Shown here: positions 23,356 to 31,456 of the stretch, piece after piece
Numbering within the stretch: position 1 is the first letter of the stretch
How the letters are laid out: every line of letters begins with the position of its first letter
From: Gp13-AA77 sp035516075
GTDB taxonomy: Bacteria > Acidobacteriota > Terriglobia > UBA7540
Assembly (NCBI GenBank): GCA_035516075.1
Contig: DATJAQ010000164.1
Span: 1-35,446, forward strand
DNA: 35,446 nucleotides
Reading direction: 5' to 3'
Position numbers and translations under genes: made by a program
The notes under the pieces: model-generated
Told to the model about the DNA's origin: nothing
The model's database searches: none
The model's input: the letters and a program-made list of their open reading frames with translations, nothing else

Positions 23356-23761
23356 CGGGCCGCGCCCTGACCCGTCCCCGCGCCAGCCTAGGCTAGTCAA
23401 CTCCGCCTCCCGCCTACTGCCGGTTTGCCATCGCCCCTTCAAAACCGGGCCGTTGCAGTTTATCACCGTCGGCATCCGCCGCCGTTTCGGTTTGTTAAAG
23501 ATTGGCTTGGGCCGCCTCCTCGCCGAGGGCCTTGAGCGCCGTTCGGGGGCGGAGCAGATTGCGGCGGCAGCGTGGGCTCGGGCGAAATATGTTTACTTGA
23601 CGCGCGGCGCGCTGGTTTAAGACTTGGCAGACGCCTGGCCTTGTGCCGGAGCGTCGATTTTGGGGCCCGGCCTGACGAGGCCGCGATGGGTGGATGGTGT
23701 ACATCATTCCTTTGGAACTTGCTCGTTAGCTGCCTCCAAATGGGGCCTTTTTGGGCAATAA

Positions 23762-23783
23762 ATTCCAGATTTTGTACACTTTT
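23762..23783 (+). repeat. Dispersed 22-bp motif, copy 2
   Basis: The sequence is ATTCCA-GATTTTG-TACACTTTT. The right block is identical to the other copies, the left block differs in two bases, and the 7-bp spacing is conserved. Confidence 0.55.
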
Positions 23784-23901
23784 CGTTTTGTGTAACAATC
23801 TGCAAATCGGTGAAAGTTCGTTCGAGGTTGGGGGCGGAGTCAGAAGCCGGAAGTCAGAAGTCTGGAGCGCCCCCCGGGCGAGCTGCGGGGTGCCCGAACT
23901 T

Positions 23902-23961
23902 GTCGTTGTAAGAACGCCAATCGCTCGGCGGAAGTCGGCCAAATCGTCGTTGTATGAACGC
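23902..23961 (+). repeat. Direct repeat pair, 16 bp, 44-bp period
   Basis: GTCGTTGTAAGAACGC (23902-23917) and GTCGTTGTATGAACGC (23946-23961) differ at one base. The second copy ends 3 bp before motif copy 3. Confidence 0.6.
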
Positions 23962-23964
23962 TTC

Positions 23965-23986
23965 TGTCCAAAAACACTACACTTTT
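23965..23986 (+). repeat. Dispersed 22-bp motif, copy 3
   Basis: The sequence is TGTCCA-AAAACAC-TACACTTTT, followed by GATTTT exactly as in copy 4. Confidence 0.6.
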
Positions 23987-24016
23987 GATTTTTGGGAGGC
24001 CCCTTTCGAGCAGCCC

Positions 24017-24082
24017 GTAAGTTATTGAAAACAGGTGCCGGGGTTTCCCCGGGCGAGCGTCTGTAAGTTATTGAAAATAGGT
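24017..24082 (+). repeat. Direct repeat pair, 20 bp, 46-bp period
   Basis: GTAAGTTATTGAAAACAGGT (24017-24036) and GTAAGTTATTGAAAATAGGT (24063-24082) differ at one base. A weaker third relative, GCAAGTCCTTTAGAATTCGG, starts about 46 bp further on. Confidence 0.65.
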
Positions 24083-24193
24083 CAGCGCAGATCCGCCGGG
24101 CGCGGCTGCAAGTCCTTTAGAATTCGGGGGCGTGTTCCCGAATTTCTGAGGCCTTGCCTGGGTGCCGCATTGAAGCTGCGCCGGCCGGCGGTG

Positions 24194-24423
24194 GTGCGCC
24201 TTGGCGTTCTCCTCGTCCCTGTTTCAGCGTTCCCGCGGGCGCGGTTGAAGTTCGTCGGAAATGATACTTTATGACCGCAATCCAGAACCGTTTGAAGTCA
24301 AAAAAAAGACCATTTTGGGGTCAAAGTGTCCAACTTCCGTACACTTTTGATTTTCTCTGACATTGCCCTGCCTCCGGCCCTGCGGCGATGCGCCTTGGCG
24401 TTCTTCTTGCCCCTGTTTAAGCG
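24194..24423 (+). repeat. Direct repeat pair, about 36 bp, 194-bp period
   Basis: The blocks at 24194-24229 and 24388-24423 share TGCGCCTTGGCGTTCT, then CCCTGTTT-AGCG, with about four to five mismatches over 36 bp. This suggests a segmental duplication of a roughly 190-bp unit that has since diverged. Confidence 0.55.
24327..24348 (+). repeat. Dispersed 22-bp motif, copy 4
   Basis: The sequence is TGTCCA-ACTTCCG-TACACTTTT. With flanks it forms AAAGTGT-N11-ACACTTT, the best palindrome among the four copies. Confidence 0.6.
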
Positions 24424-24435
24424 GTCACGCGAGGC

Positions 24436-24464
24436 TTGCAATCGACATTTTTTTCCTGTAACAT
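24436..24464 (+). promoter_or_regulatory. Candidate sigma-70-type promoter upstream of the sigma factor gene
   Basis: TTGCAA and TAACAT are separated by exactly 17 bp, within an otherwise GC-rich context, about 300 bp before the sigma factor GTG. The match to the consensus is moderate, so this is tentative. Confidence 0.25.
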
Positions 24465-24761
24465 GTTTTTCGGGCACTCGCAGCACGGCGTCGAGTAATC
24501 CCCTGCGGCCTCGAACAGGCGCCGACAAGCCGATCATGCAAAAGGACTAAGCGCTTGCTTCGAAGCAGGACTCCGGACAGCCGGTGGCTGCATCTAAGTA
24601 CCCAGAGGGCGTGGGGCGCGTCCTTGGAGCGGTAGCTAGGTTTTTGTGTATTCCCTGATTGTTCAGGTAGATAGTTCAAGCCCCGGCTGTGCGCCGGTAA
24701 GGTGCGCGCCCATCCGATCCGGCCCTGAGCGTGTGCGTGTGCTGGCGCGGAGGCAGAAACC

Positions 24762-26351
24762 GTGATCTTCGGAATCGATCCAGAGCTCGACGAAATGGTC
24801 CCTGCGGCCGGGCCGCACGCGCAATCGCGCCGCCACGCCTACGAGACGCCGCAAAGCTCTTCCTTGCATGAAGATGCGGCGCACGAGTCCGACGAGCACG
24901 ACCACGACGCTGAGCCCGGCCCCGCCGCGAAGCCCTTCGAGGAGTCGGGCGACTCCGTCCGCACCTATCTGCGCGACATGGGCCGCGTGCCCCTCCTCAC
25001 GCGCGCCGGCGAAGTGCGGCTGGCGCAACGGATCGAGCGCAATCAATTGCTGGTGAAGCGCGCCATGTCGCGCTCGCCGCTGGTGCTGAAGGAGTTGGCG
25101 GCACTCGTGGGGCAGGTTCGCTCCGGCGAGAGCTCGCTGCGCGATGTGGTGCATTTCGACGCCGAGGAACTGCTAGAGGAAAAGAGCCTGGAGAAAAAGA
25201 TCGAGAACACGCTCGAAGCCCTAAGCGAAATCGGCGAACTCTACCGCCTGGCGCACAAGCAGGCCGCGACGCTCAGCCGTACTCCCAAGTCTAAGCAGCG
25301 GGCGCACTTACGGGCCAGGCACCGCCTGGCACGAACGCGCGTTGCCATGTCGAGCCTGGCGCGCTCCATCGACTTCAGCGCCCAGGAGCAGAAGCGGTTT
25401 ATCGCCAAGGTTGGCCACGCAGCCGAGCGCTTGCGCGAGCTCCAGCGCCACGCGGAGGCCTTGCAGCGCCGCACGGCGGGCGGGCGCGAGGGCGCCTCGC
25501 GAACTCAGACGGAGCTGCGTGCCTGCCGGCAGAAGATTCGCGAGCTGGAGCGCCATTCGGGCGTGGGCCGCGCCGAGCTGCAGCGCACCTGGCAGCGCAT
25601 CGAGCACGGGCAGGCGGTGGCCGCCCAGGCGCAACGCGACCTGGCTGAGGCGAACCTGCGGCTGGTGGTCTCGATCGCTAAGAAGTACTCCAATAGAGGG
25701 TTAGACTTCCTCGACCTCATTCAGGAGGGCAACCTCGGGCTGATGCGCGCGGTGGAAAAGTTCGACTGGCGCCGGGGATTCAAGTTCTCCACCTACGCCA
25801 CTTGGTGGATCCGGCAGGCCATCACTCGCGCCATCGCAGACAAGGCTCGCACCATCCGGGTGCCCGTACACGCCATCGAGACCCTCAACAAGGTCGCCGC
25901 CGCGCGCCGGCAACTGGTGCTGGAGCTCGGCCGCGAGCCGACCTCGGGCGAGATCGCCAAGCGGATGCGGGTGCCGATCATTAAAGTACGCCAGATCATG
26001 AAGGTAGCGCAGGAACCGGTGTCGCTCGACGCGCCCATTGGCGACGACGGCGAGACCCATCTGCGCGATTTCCTTGAGGATCGCACCACGCCTTCCCCCT
26101 CGGACGCGGCCATCCGCGTCCGGTTCAGGGAGCAGACCGCCTCCGTGCTGAAGACCCTGACACCGCGCGAAGAGCTAATCCTGCGTATGAGATACGGGTT
26201 GGAAAACGATCAGGCGCACACCCTTGAGGAGATCGGCGATTCGCTCGACCTCACCCGCGAGCGCATTCGGCAGATCGAGGGACGGGCGCTGCGCAGCCTG
26301 CGTGCCTCGCGGCACACCCACCATCTGCGCACCTTCCTGGCCCATAACTAA
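24762..26351 (+). CDS. RpoD-type sigma-70 factor (group 1/2)
   Basis: The 529-residue protein has GTG start 24762, with GGAGG about 10 bp upstream. An acidic, low-complexity N-terminus (1-62) takes the place of a recognisable region 1.1. Region 1.2 is at 63-95 (DSVRTYLRDMGRVPLLTRAG). A non-conserved Arg/Ala-rich helical insert follows (about 100-285). Region 2 comes next (about 290-370: GLDFLDLIQEGNLGLMRAVE, FKFSTYATWWIRQAITRAIA), then region 3, and region 4 (about 465-520: LTPREELILRMRYGL, HTLEEIGDSLDLTRERIRQI). Regions 2.3-2.4 match the primary-sigma core, so it should read housekeeping-like promoters. Acidobacteria carry several RpoD paralogues, so I cannot say it is the essential one. No anti-sigma gene is adjacent. 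Confidence 0.92.
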   Translation: MIFGIDPELDEMVPAAGPHAQSRRHAYETPQSSSLHEDAAHESDEHDHDAEPGPAAKPFEESGDSVRTYLRDMGRVPLLTRAGEVRLAQRIERNQLLVKRAMSRSPLVLKELAALVGQVRSGESSLRDVVHFDAEELLEEKSLEKKIENTLEALSEIGELYRLAHKQAATLSRTPKSKQRAHLRARHRLARTRVAMSSLARSIDFSAQEQKRFIAKVGHAAERLRELQRHAEALQRRTAGGREGASRTQTELRACRQKIRELERHSGVGRAELQRTWQRIEHGQAVAAQAQRDLAEANLRLVVSIAKKYSNRGLDFLDLIQEGNLGLMRAVEKFDWRRGFKFSTYATWWIRQAITRAIADKARTIRVPVHAIETLNKVAAARRQLVLELGREPTSGEIAKRMRVPIIKVRQIMKVAQEPVSLDAPIGDDGETHLRDFLEDRTTPSPSDAAIRVRFREQTASVLKTLTPREELILRMRYGLENDQAHTLEEIGDSLDLTRERIRQIEGRALRSLRASRHTHHLRTFLAHN

Positions 26352-26376
26352 CTGTAAGCAAAAGAGATATATTCAA

Positions 26377-26428
26377 GGCACGGCGGTCCCGGGACCGCTG
26401 TGCCGGGGCCCGTCCGCAGGGACGGGCC
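26377..26428. terminator. Two tandem hairpins between convergent genes
   Basis: Hairpin 1 at 26377-26404 has 14-bp arms with one mismatch (GGCACGGCGGTCCC / GGGACCGCTGTGCC). Hairpin 2 at 26407-26428 has perfect 9-bp arms (GGCCCGTCC / GGACGGGCC). They lie between the sigma factor (plus) and AsmA-like (minus) stops and likely act as a bidirectional terminator. Confidence 0.7.
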
Positions 26429-26447
26429 GGGTGGCCGCTCCTTAGGG

Positions 26448-28043
26448 TCATCTTCGCAGAATCTTCCCGACCTCGAGCGCGAACGAAGGCGAGTCGCGCG
26501 TGCCGGTGATCCGGATGGGCAGCACGGTGCCGGCCCCGCCCCGCTCAAAGAGCCGGTCGAAGGGTTTGAGCAGCACAGACTTGGCGCCGGTGGTCAACTG
26601 CGAGACCGTGGCCTGCAGCCTCAGCGTGCCCTCGAAATCCAAAACCTGGCTCTCGAGGCCAAAGGTGCCCTGAAGGTGCACGCTGGCGCCGGGCACACTG
26701 AAGTCGAGGCGCGGGAACCTCGCCACACCGTCCGCAACCTGGAAGTGCCCGTTCAGCCTCAGCGGGGCGCTCGCCGAATCGTCCTCGGTGTGCCGGCCGC
26801 GGCCGATGCGGCTGAGGGTGCGGATCTTTGCTTCCGCCTGCGGATTCGTGAATCGAGCCGCGTCAATGTTGAAGTCGCCGGCGAGTTGCAGCCGGCGGGT
26901 GATGTCCTGCTCGCCGGGCAGCAGGTCGAGCCGGGCTTCGATGCGGACGTCGCCCAGCATGGGTGAGGTTGACGATTTCACGGCCAATTGCAGCAGATCC
27001 TGTAGCCGCGCCGGCCCAGCCGTGACGTCGAGATGAATGGTGCGGCCACTGCGGCCGGGCGTCTTCACCACCCCGCCGCGCGCCACGATCGAGGAAGAGA
27101 GCAGTTGCGCCGTGACCGGCTGCAGAAGGGTATCGCCGCTCACGCCGTCAACCAGGGCTTCAAATTGGGTCCGTAAGTGCACCGGATTGCCGCTGATGGC
27201 GAGCGCGAAGTCCGGCGTGTCGGTCTCGCCCTGCACGTTGATGCTGCTCAACACCCCGCCGTAAGCTCCCCGCGACGACAGCATGCCGCGAAGCCCGCGA
27301 ATGGTGGCGAGGTCTGCGTGCCGGAAGGTATATTGTCCCTTGACAGGGGTGAGAGAGGGTTCGTCGGCGTTCCAGGGTCCGAAACTGCCGCTCGATTCAA
27401 TGTCGCCCACGGGCCGTGGATTCGTCAGCACGGCCTCAAAACGCATCGGCGGTCCCACACCCGCCGACTGCAATCGCAGCCTCCGAATGTCGAACAGCGT
27501 CGGCGGCTTGTTGGGCTTCGAGGAGATGATGCTGAGCGAGGTCCCGTCGGCGATGACGTTGTCCAGGACGAAGGGCGGAGGCGCCGGTCTTTTCTTCTTT
27601 GCGCTGCCCGTCTCCGCGCCTCCGGCGGAAGGCGGCGCGCTGTGTCGAGGCGGCACGTTCAAAGCGAGCCCCTCGAGCCGGACCTCGCTAAAATGGCGGG
27701 GATGGCGCAGCAGGCCGAGCCAGGTGGCCGTCACGGAGAATCTCTCCACGGAGGCCATCGGCGGCAAGCCGGGGCGGTCCCGGCGGCGCAGCACGAGTCC
27801 CTCGCCGGACATCGTCACGGCGGGAAACAACGAGGAGTTGAGACTCTTCAACTCCACGTCGCACGCGTAGTGGTCCGAGAGCGCTTTCGTCACCCAGCTC
27901 CGGCTGAGGGGAGATAACCAGCGCAGGTAAGCGGCGGCGCCGCCCACGAGCAGCAGGACCAGGCCTACCGCCGCGCCGGCCCATTTCCACGCGCTCGAGC
28001 GCAGCTTGCCTTTTCGGGTCTCGATTTCCGCCTCCTGCAGCAC
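26448..28043 (-). CDS. AsmA-like inner-membrane-anchored protein
   Basis: The 531-residue protein has one N-terminal membrane helix (WAGAAVGLVLLLVGGAAAYL, about 21-42). A long beta-rich periplasmic body begins with an AsmA-type motif (LSDHYACDVELKSLNSSLFP) and ends with an AsmA C-terminal region (ADGVARFPRLDFSVPGASVH, LPIRITGTRDSPSFALEVG). AsmA-like proteins are elongated bridges implicated in lipid transport between the membranes or in outer-membrane assembly. There is a Lys/Pro-rich linker near residue 145. The start is GTG 28043 without a clear ribosome-binding site. It is convergent with the sigma factor gene. Confidence 0.82.
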   Translation of the reverse strand: MLQEAEIETRKGKLRSSAWKWAGAAVGLVLLLVGGAAAYLRWLSPLSRSWVTKALSDHYACDVELKSLNSSLFPAVTMSGEGLVLRRRDRPGLPPMASVERFSVTATWLGLLRHPRHFSEVRLEGLALNVPPRHSAPPSAGGAETGSAKKKRPAPPPFVLDNVIADGTSLSIISSKPNKPPTLFDIRRLRLQSAGVGPPMRFEAVLTNPRPVGDIESSGSFGPWNADEPSLTPVKGQYTFRHADLATIRGLRGMLSSRGAYGGVLSSINVQGETDTPDFALAISGNPVHLRTQFEALVDGVSGDTLLQPVTAQLLSSSIVARGGVVKTPGRSGRTIHLDVTAGPARLQDLLQLAVKSSTSPMLGDVRIEARLDLLPGEQDITRRLQLAGDFNIDAARFTNPQAEAKIRTLSRIGRGRHTEDDSASAPLRLNGHFQVADGVARFPRLDFSVPGASVHLQGTFGLESQVLDFEGTLRLQATVSQLTTGAKSVLLKPFDRLFERGGAGTVLPIRITGTRDSPSFALEVGKILRR

Positions 28044-28293
28044 GGCACGCCGGGGCGCGGCCTCGCCAACCTTCCGGCTCGCCCCCCCGAGGCCGCAGAT
28101 GCGATTGTGCCACGGATCCGGGGGGCAGGCGAAGACCCACGGCCGCCAAGCTGATCCATGCCCGGATGTGAGACAGATTCGAGCCTGGATTCAGAGGGAA
28201 ATTCGACAATCGACGGTGCGGACCTGAGTTGCAGGTTTGCGGCTTTTGACTCCGCCGGCGTTCGCCTGGGCGTCTTTGCCGAAGCTACGCCAT

Positions 28294-29382
28294 CTACTTC
28301 ACAAGACTGCTCACGCTAATCGATTCGTTATCTTGAAGCCGAACCAAGAGGTTCGCCGAAGGACTCACCAGGACCTTGGCCATGGCGAAGTCCCGGTAGG
28401 TTCCTAACGGGATGATTCCAGCGGCCTTCCCCGTTCCCACATCCCACAGGCCGACGTCGTGCTGACGCGCGCCGCCTTCACCCAGCTCCGAGTCCAGGAG
28501 CACCATCAGCTCGCGGCCGTCCGAAGTAAAGCCGAGCGGCTCCCCGTGCAACCCTTTGGCGACCCTGCGGACCGGGGAGCCGGTCGAGAGATCGACTATT
28601 TCGCATTGGCCGCCCTCTCTCAACGCCAGAAGACGTCCATCCGGCGAGAAAGCCGCCGCCTGGTCCGGGTTCCAATAGGGCAGGTTCCCAGGCAGGGTTC
28701 GGACCAACGCCCCGGTGCCGGGATCCCACTCTTTGGCCCGTTCGTGCCCCTGGCTGGAAAACAGACGCGTTCCGTCGGGCGCGAATGCCAGGTTATAGAC
28801 TCCACGGTACCCTTGCGGTCCTGCCGTCCAACTCCGGATCATCGCGCCGGAAGGCACGTCAAATATCCTGATGGCCATGGCGCCGGCGCCCTCTCCCACT
28901 GCTAACCAGCGGCCGTCGGGGCTGAAAGCCAGCGAGGCTGCCTGCACCGGAAACGTGCGCAACGAGGAGCCGGAAGAAACGTCCCAGATGGCAACGCCGC
29001 CGGGGAGCGCCGCGGCCAGCAGCCGACCATTCGGGCTGAAGCGCACCATGCTTAAGCCGCCAGCGCCCTGGGCGCCGAACGTACGGATCACATTGCCGCT
29101 GGCGGTGTCAACCACGCTGACCGAACCGTCGTCTTCGACGGCCGCCAGCAGACGGCCATCCGGGCTGAGGTCAAATGAACCGCCCGCGGCGACCGGCATC
29201 GCGAATTGTTCGCGCAGTGCCTCGCCGGCGGCTTGCGAACCGGGCTGCTGGCCGCCGCTCCAGGCGGCCCCGGGAAGAAGGAGGGCGCCGGCAACGGCCA
29301 GGCCAACCCACCCGACGGCCGTGATCCCAGGCAGCGCTCTCATACGGCATTTGATCCGGAACATTCTGGTGCTTGTTTTCAC
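28294..29382 (-). CDS. Exported WD40-like beta-propeller protein
   Basis: The 362-residue protein has an N-terminal hydrophobic export segment (about 20-41). At least five WD40/YVTN-like blades follow, each with the pattern FSPDGRLLA (FDLSPDGRLLAAVEDDGSVS, VRFSPNGRLLAAALPGGVAI, LAFSPDGRWLAVGEGAGAMA, LAFAPDGTRLFSSQGHERAK, AAFSPDGRLLALREGGQCEI). These domains usually act as protein-binding platforms. The GTG start at 29382 follows AGAAGG, which lies in the 10-bp gap after the lipoprotein gene, so the two genes are co-transcribed and their products may interact. Confidence 0.85.
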   Translation of the reverse strand: MKTSTRMFRIKCRMRALPGITAVGWVGLAVAGALLLPGAAWSGGQQPGSQAAGEALREQFAMPVAAGGSFDLSPDGRLLAAVEDDGSVSVVDTASGNVIRTFGAQGAGGLSMVRFSPNGRLLAAALPGGVAIWDVSSGSSLRTFPVQAASLAFSPDGRWLAVGEGAGAMAIRIFDVPSGAMIRSWTAGPQGYRGVYNLAFAPDGTRLFSSQGHERAKEWDPGTGALVRTLPGNLPYWNPDQAAAFSPDGRLLALREGGQCEIVDLSTGSPVRRVAKGLHGEPLGFTSDGRELMVLLDSELGEGGARQHDVGLWDVGTGKAAGIIPLGTYRDFAMAKVLVSPSANLLVRLQDNESISVSSLVK

Positions 29383-29392
29383 GAAGACCTTC

Positions 29393-30145
29393 TCATGGAA
29401 GTGGAATCAGGTGCGTTCCTACCGAGTACAACGTGGCGCTGCCCGAGGTGCCGCCGTTGAGCTTGATCTCGATGGTCAGAGTGTAAGGGTCCGCCGCAGG
29501 GGCGGCTTTGAAGGTGGCGTCAATCTGGACAGGAATCATAGAAAGGTCACTGCAGTTGCCAAGGTGGGCCGAGTCGCACAAGTCCTCGCTCACCCCATTG
29601 AGGCCGTTGGTGCAATTGCCCGTCGCCGAGCAATTGACCGTGGTGATGTCCTCCTCAGATCCATCGCCGGTTTGTCCTGGCAGGCCGTGGAAGTGAGGCC
29701 AGTTATTATTGTGCGTGGCCCCGTACACTGTTCCGCTGATCACTACGTCGACGCTCTGGCCCGCCGTCACGTTCCATAGGTCCGTCTCGCCCACCAGGAG
29801 GGTGTACGGACCCTGGGGGTCCAGGGACATCGAAAGGTTCGCGCCGTTGGCTCCGAGCCCATTGCAGATGCTGGAGGGTGTGCTCGTGCAACTGTAGGAC
29901 AACCAATGGTACACGGTCGAGCCCTGCGAACACGAGGTCCCCAGATAGCTCGACACCGTACCGCTTACACAGGCCGATACGCCTGGGCCTGAAGGGAGCT
30001 GCATTTGCGGGCTGGACCCGCCGCCGCAGCCGACCCCGGTGAGAACAACCGCCAAGCCCAGGGCCAGCAACACGAAGAGTGCCGCCGGGGGCGTTACACT
30101 TTTCGGGGACGCGGCCTCGCGCGCCCGTTGGAGAGAACCCTGCAT
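29393..30145 (-). CDS. Cys-rich lipoprotein of unknown function
   Basis: The 250-residue protein has a hydrophobic signal (about 21-38) and a probable lipobox ending at Cys40 (VLTGVGCGGGSS). The -3 residue, Gly, is not the usual Leu. Eight further Cys residues in the mature part could form four disulfides, and there are Asn/His-rich stretches such as GATHNNNWPHFHGLPGQTGD. The C-terminal half is beta-rich (DPYTLTIEIKLNGGTSGSAT). I do not recognise the family. It is directly followed by the exported WD40 protein, so the pair may form a surface or periplasmic complex. Confidence 0.7.
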   Translation of the reverse strand: MQGSLQRAREAASPKSVTPPAALFVLLALGLAVVLTGVGCGGGSSPQMQLPSGPGVSACVSGTVSSYLGTSCSQGSTVYHWLSYSCTSTPSSICNGLGANGANLSMSLDPQGPYTLLVGETDLWNVTAGQSVDVVISGTVYGATHNNNWPHFHGLPGQTGDGSEEDITTVNCSATGNCTNGLNGVSEDLCDSAHLGNCSDLSMIPVQIDATFKAAPAADPYTLTIEIKLNGGTSGSATLYSVGTHLIPLP

Positions 30146-30387
30146 CCGAATCTCCTACTCAGCCAAGACCCCTGCGCCTAAGCAGCCACCACCGCACTGA
30201 GTGGGCGACCGCCCGGCTGGTCGCTTCCCTTCCCGCACCGGGTTCTACAAGCCGAAATCACCTAACGGCTGCAGTATTGTAAACCCTGTCCCATCAGAAA
30301 AGTTGCGACCGGTTGGCGCGGGCGTTACGGAGCGTTCGGGTATTCCACATACTCATCGTGGCGGCGCGGCGTGCGGCCGGCCAGGGT

Positions 30388-31167
30388 TTACGGGCTTGAG
30401 CCGGCGCCGCCGCCGATCGCGTAGTTTTGGTAGTCGATGGTGAGAAGCTTTTTTCCATAGAGCCTGATGGCCACCACCGTTTCGTCCCTGGCCGGCAGCC
30501 AGAACTCTCCGATCTTCTGGTACTGCCGCACGAACTCAGCTCGTTTGATCCAGAAAGAAAGGGACTTCGCGGGACTACCCGCGATGCGCACGATGCCGTA
30601 ATCCGCGCGGTCAAGCCATATTCTCCCTCGGAACAGGTATTTGTCCTTTCGCGCGGGGGTGGCCTCGACCACAAAACAATGATAAGGGCCGAGATCCTGT
30701 TCGCCGGCTACCTCGAAACTGTAGTTCGCCGGAATGATGGAGCTGTCACGGTGTCCCTGCCCGGAAGCCGTCTCGGTTTCGCTTGCCATGAGCGGTTTCA
30801 GCACGAGATCCCGCACAATGCGCGACCCGTTTTCAGAGTCCGTCACAAAGGTCTTGCGCCCGGGCGCCTGATAGTTCACCGTCACCACTTCTTCGGCGTA
30901 CAACTTGCTTTTGTCGTTGCAGACCGAGTAGGTCCTGACGGCCGAATAGTGCTGCAGATGGGCGTCGCGCAGGCGATTATGAGCCAGTAGTTCCGCGAAG
31001 ATTTGCGCGCCCGTGATGCCCTGATATCGAAGTTCGAGCGGCGAGATCGCGGCTGGGTCACCGCCGCCAGGGACCTGCAGCCCCTCCTTGCAGTCGGCCG
31101 CCGCCGCCAACCCAGCCGGGGAAGCGGCCATCGACAAAAGGATCAGTGCACGGAGCCGGCGTGTCAC
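30388..31167 (-). CDS. Outer-membrane lipoprotein-sorting-like (LolA-fold) exported protein
   Basis: The 259-residue protein has a signal peptide (RLRALILLSMAASPAGLAAA). The C-terminal half matches the outer-membrane lipoprotein-sorting family of LolA/LolB fold (DKYLFRGRIWLDRADYGIVR, GSPAKSLSFWIKRAEFVRQY, IGEFWLPARDET, LTIDYQNYAI). Such proteins bind lipid or acyl chains in the periplasm. It is not the canonical LolA by length or sequence and is more like the broad acidobacterial group. The start is GTG 31167. It stands alone between two non-coding gaps of about 240 and 290 bp. Confidence 0.72.
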   Translation of the reverse strand: MTRRLRALILLSMAASPAGLAAAADCKEGLQVPGGGDPAAISPLELRYQGITGAQIFAELLAHNRLRDAHLQHYSAVRTYSVCNDKSKLYAEEVVTVNYQAPGRKTFVTDSENGSRIVRDLVLKPLMASETETASGQGHRDSSIIPANYSFEVAGEQDLGPYHCFVVEATPARKDKYLFRGRIWLDRADYGIVRIAGSPAKSLSFWIKRAEFVRQYQKIGEFWLPARDETVVAIRLYGKKLLTIDYQNYAIGGGAGSSP

Positions 31168-31456
31168 GGCTTTTCCAGCCCTTCCTGGGTCATGCGCCCG
31201 CTTGGCGACGCGTGCCGGGCGAGGGACCGCTCGAGCTTAAAGTCACGCGAAGCAAGTTCGCCGAACTTGCGACCGTTGGGATCGTCGGCGGAATTCGGCA
31301 ACGCAACGACCGCCGAATAGGATAACTCGAAATGCGCCCAAGAACTGAGCCGGCGCGTCAGGGAATGAATCCAGCAGCACCAGGTCCGCAGACCGGCGCG
31401 GGCGTATACTCGCGTTTCCGGTTTCGGGCAATGCCACTCCCCGGCAGAGGAGGTCC
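31168..31456. other. Divergent intergenic gap
   Basis: This 289-bp gap lies between the LolA-like gene (minus) and the beta-galactosidase (plus). I see only a short palindrome (AAGTTCGCCGAACTT near 31255) and no gene. Confidence 0.4.

Larger units (their letters stand above)
23356..24761. other. 1.4-kb non-coding, repeat-rich region before the sigma factor gene
   Basis: No ORF here shows a protein family signature. The region is A/T-richer than its surroundings. It holds three copies of TGTCCA/ATTCCA-N7-TACACTTTT (23762, 23965, 24327) and three pairs of short direct repeats (23902/23946, 24017/24063, 24194/24388). There is also a CAGAAG-type degenerate run near 23840-23865 (CAGAAGCCGGAAGTCAGAAG). 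It could be a decayed mobile-element site, a cluster of regulatory sites, or a source of non-coding RNA. Confidence 0.55.

Noticed and set aside
21946..23370. Plus-strand ORF (474 codons) opposite the M1 aminopeptidase
   Set aside because: It is the antisense shadow of a gene with an intact zinc site; no recognisable motif.
24298..24537. 79-codon minus-strand ORF with a basic sequence
   Set aside because: It covers a direct-repeat block and a motif copy, has no ribosome-binding site and no domain.
30095..30104. Fifth copy of the TACACTTTT motif block
   Set aside because: It lies inside the lipoprotein coding sequence and lacks the TGTCCA block at the required spacing.
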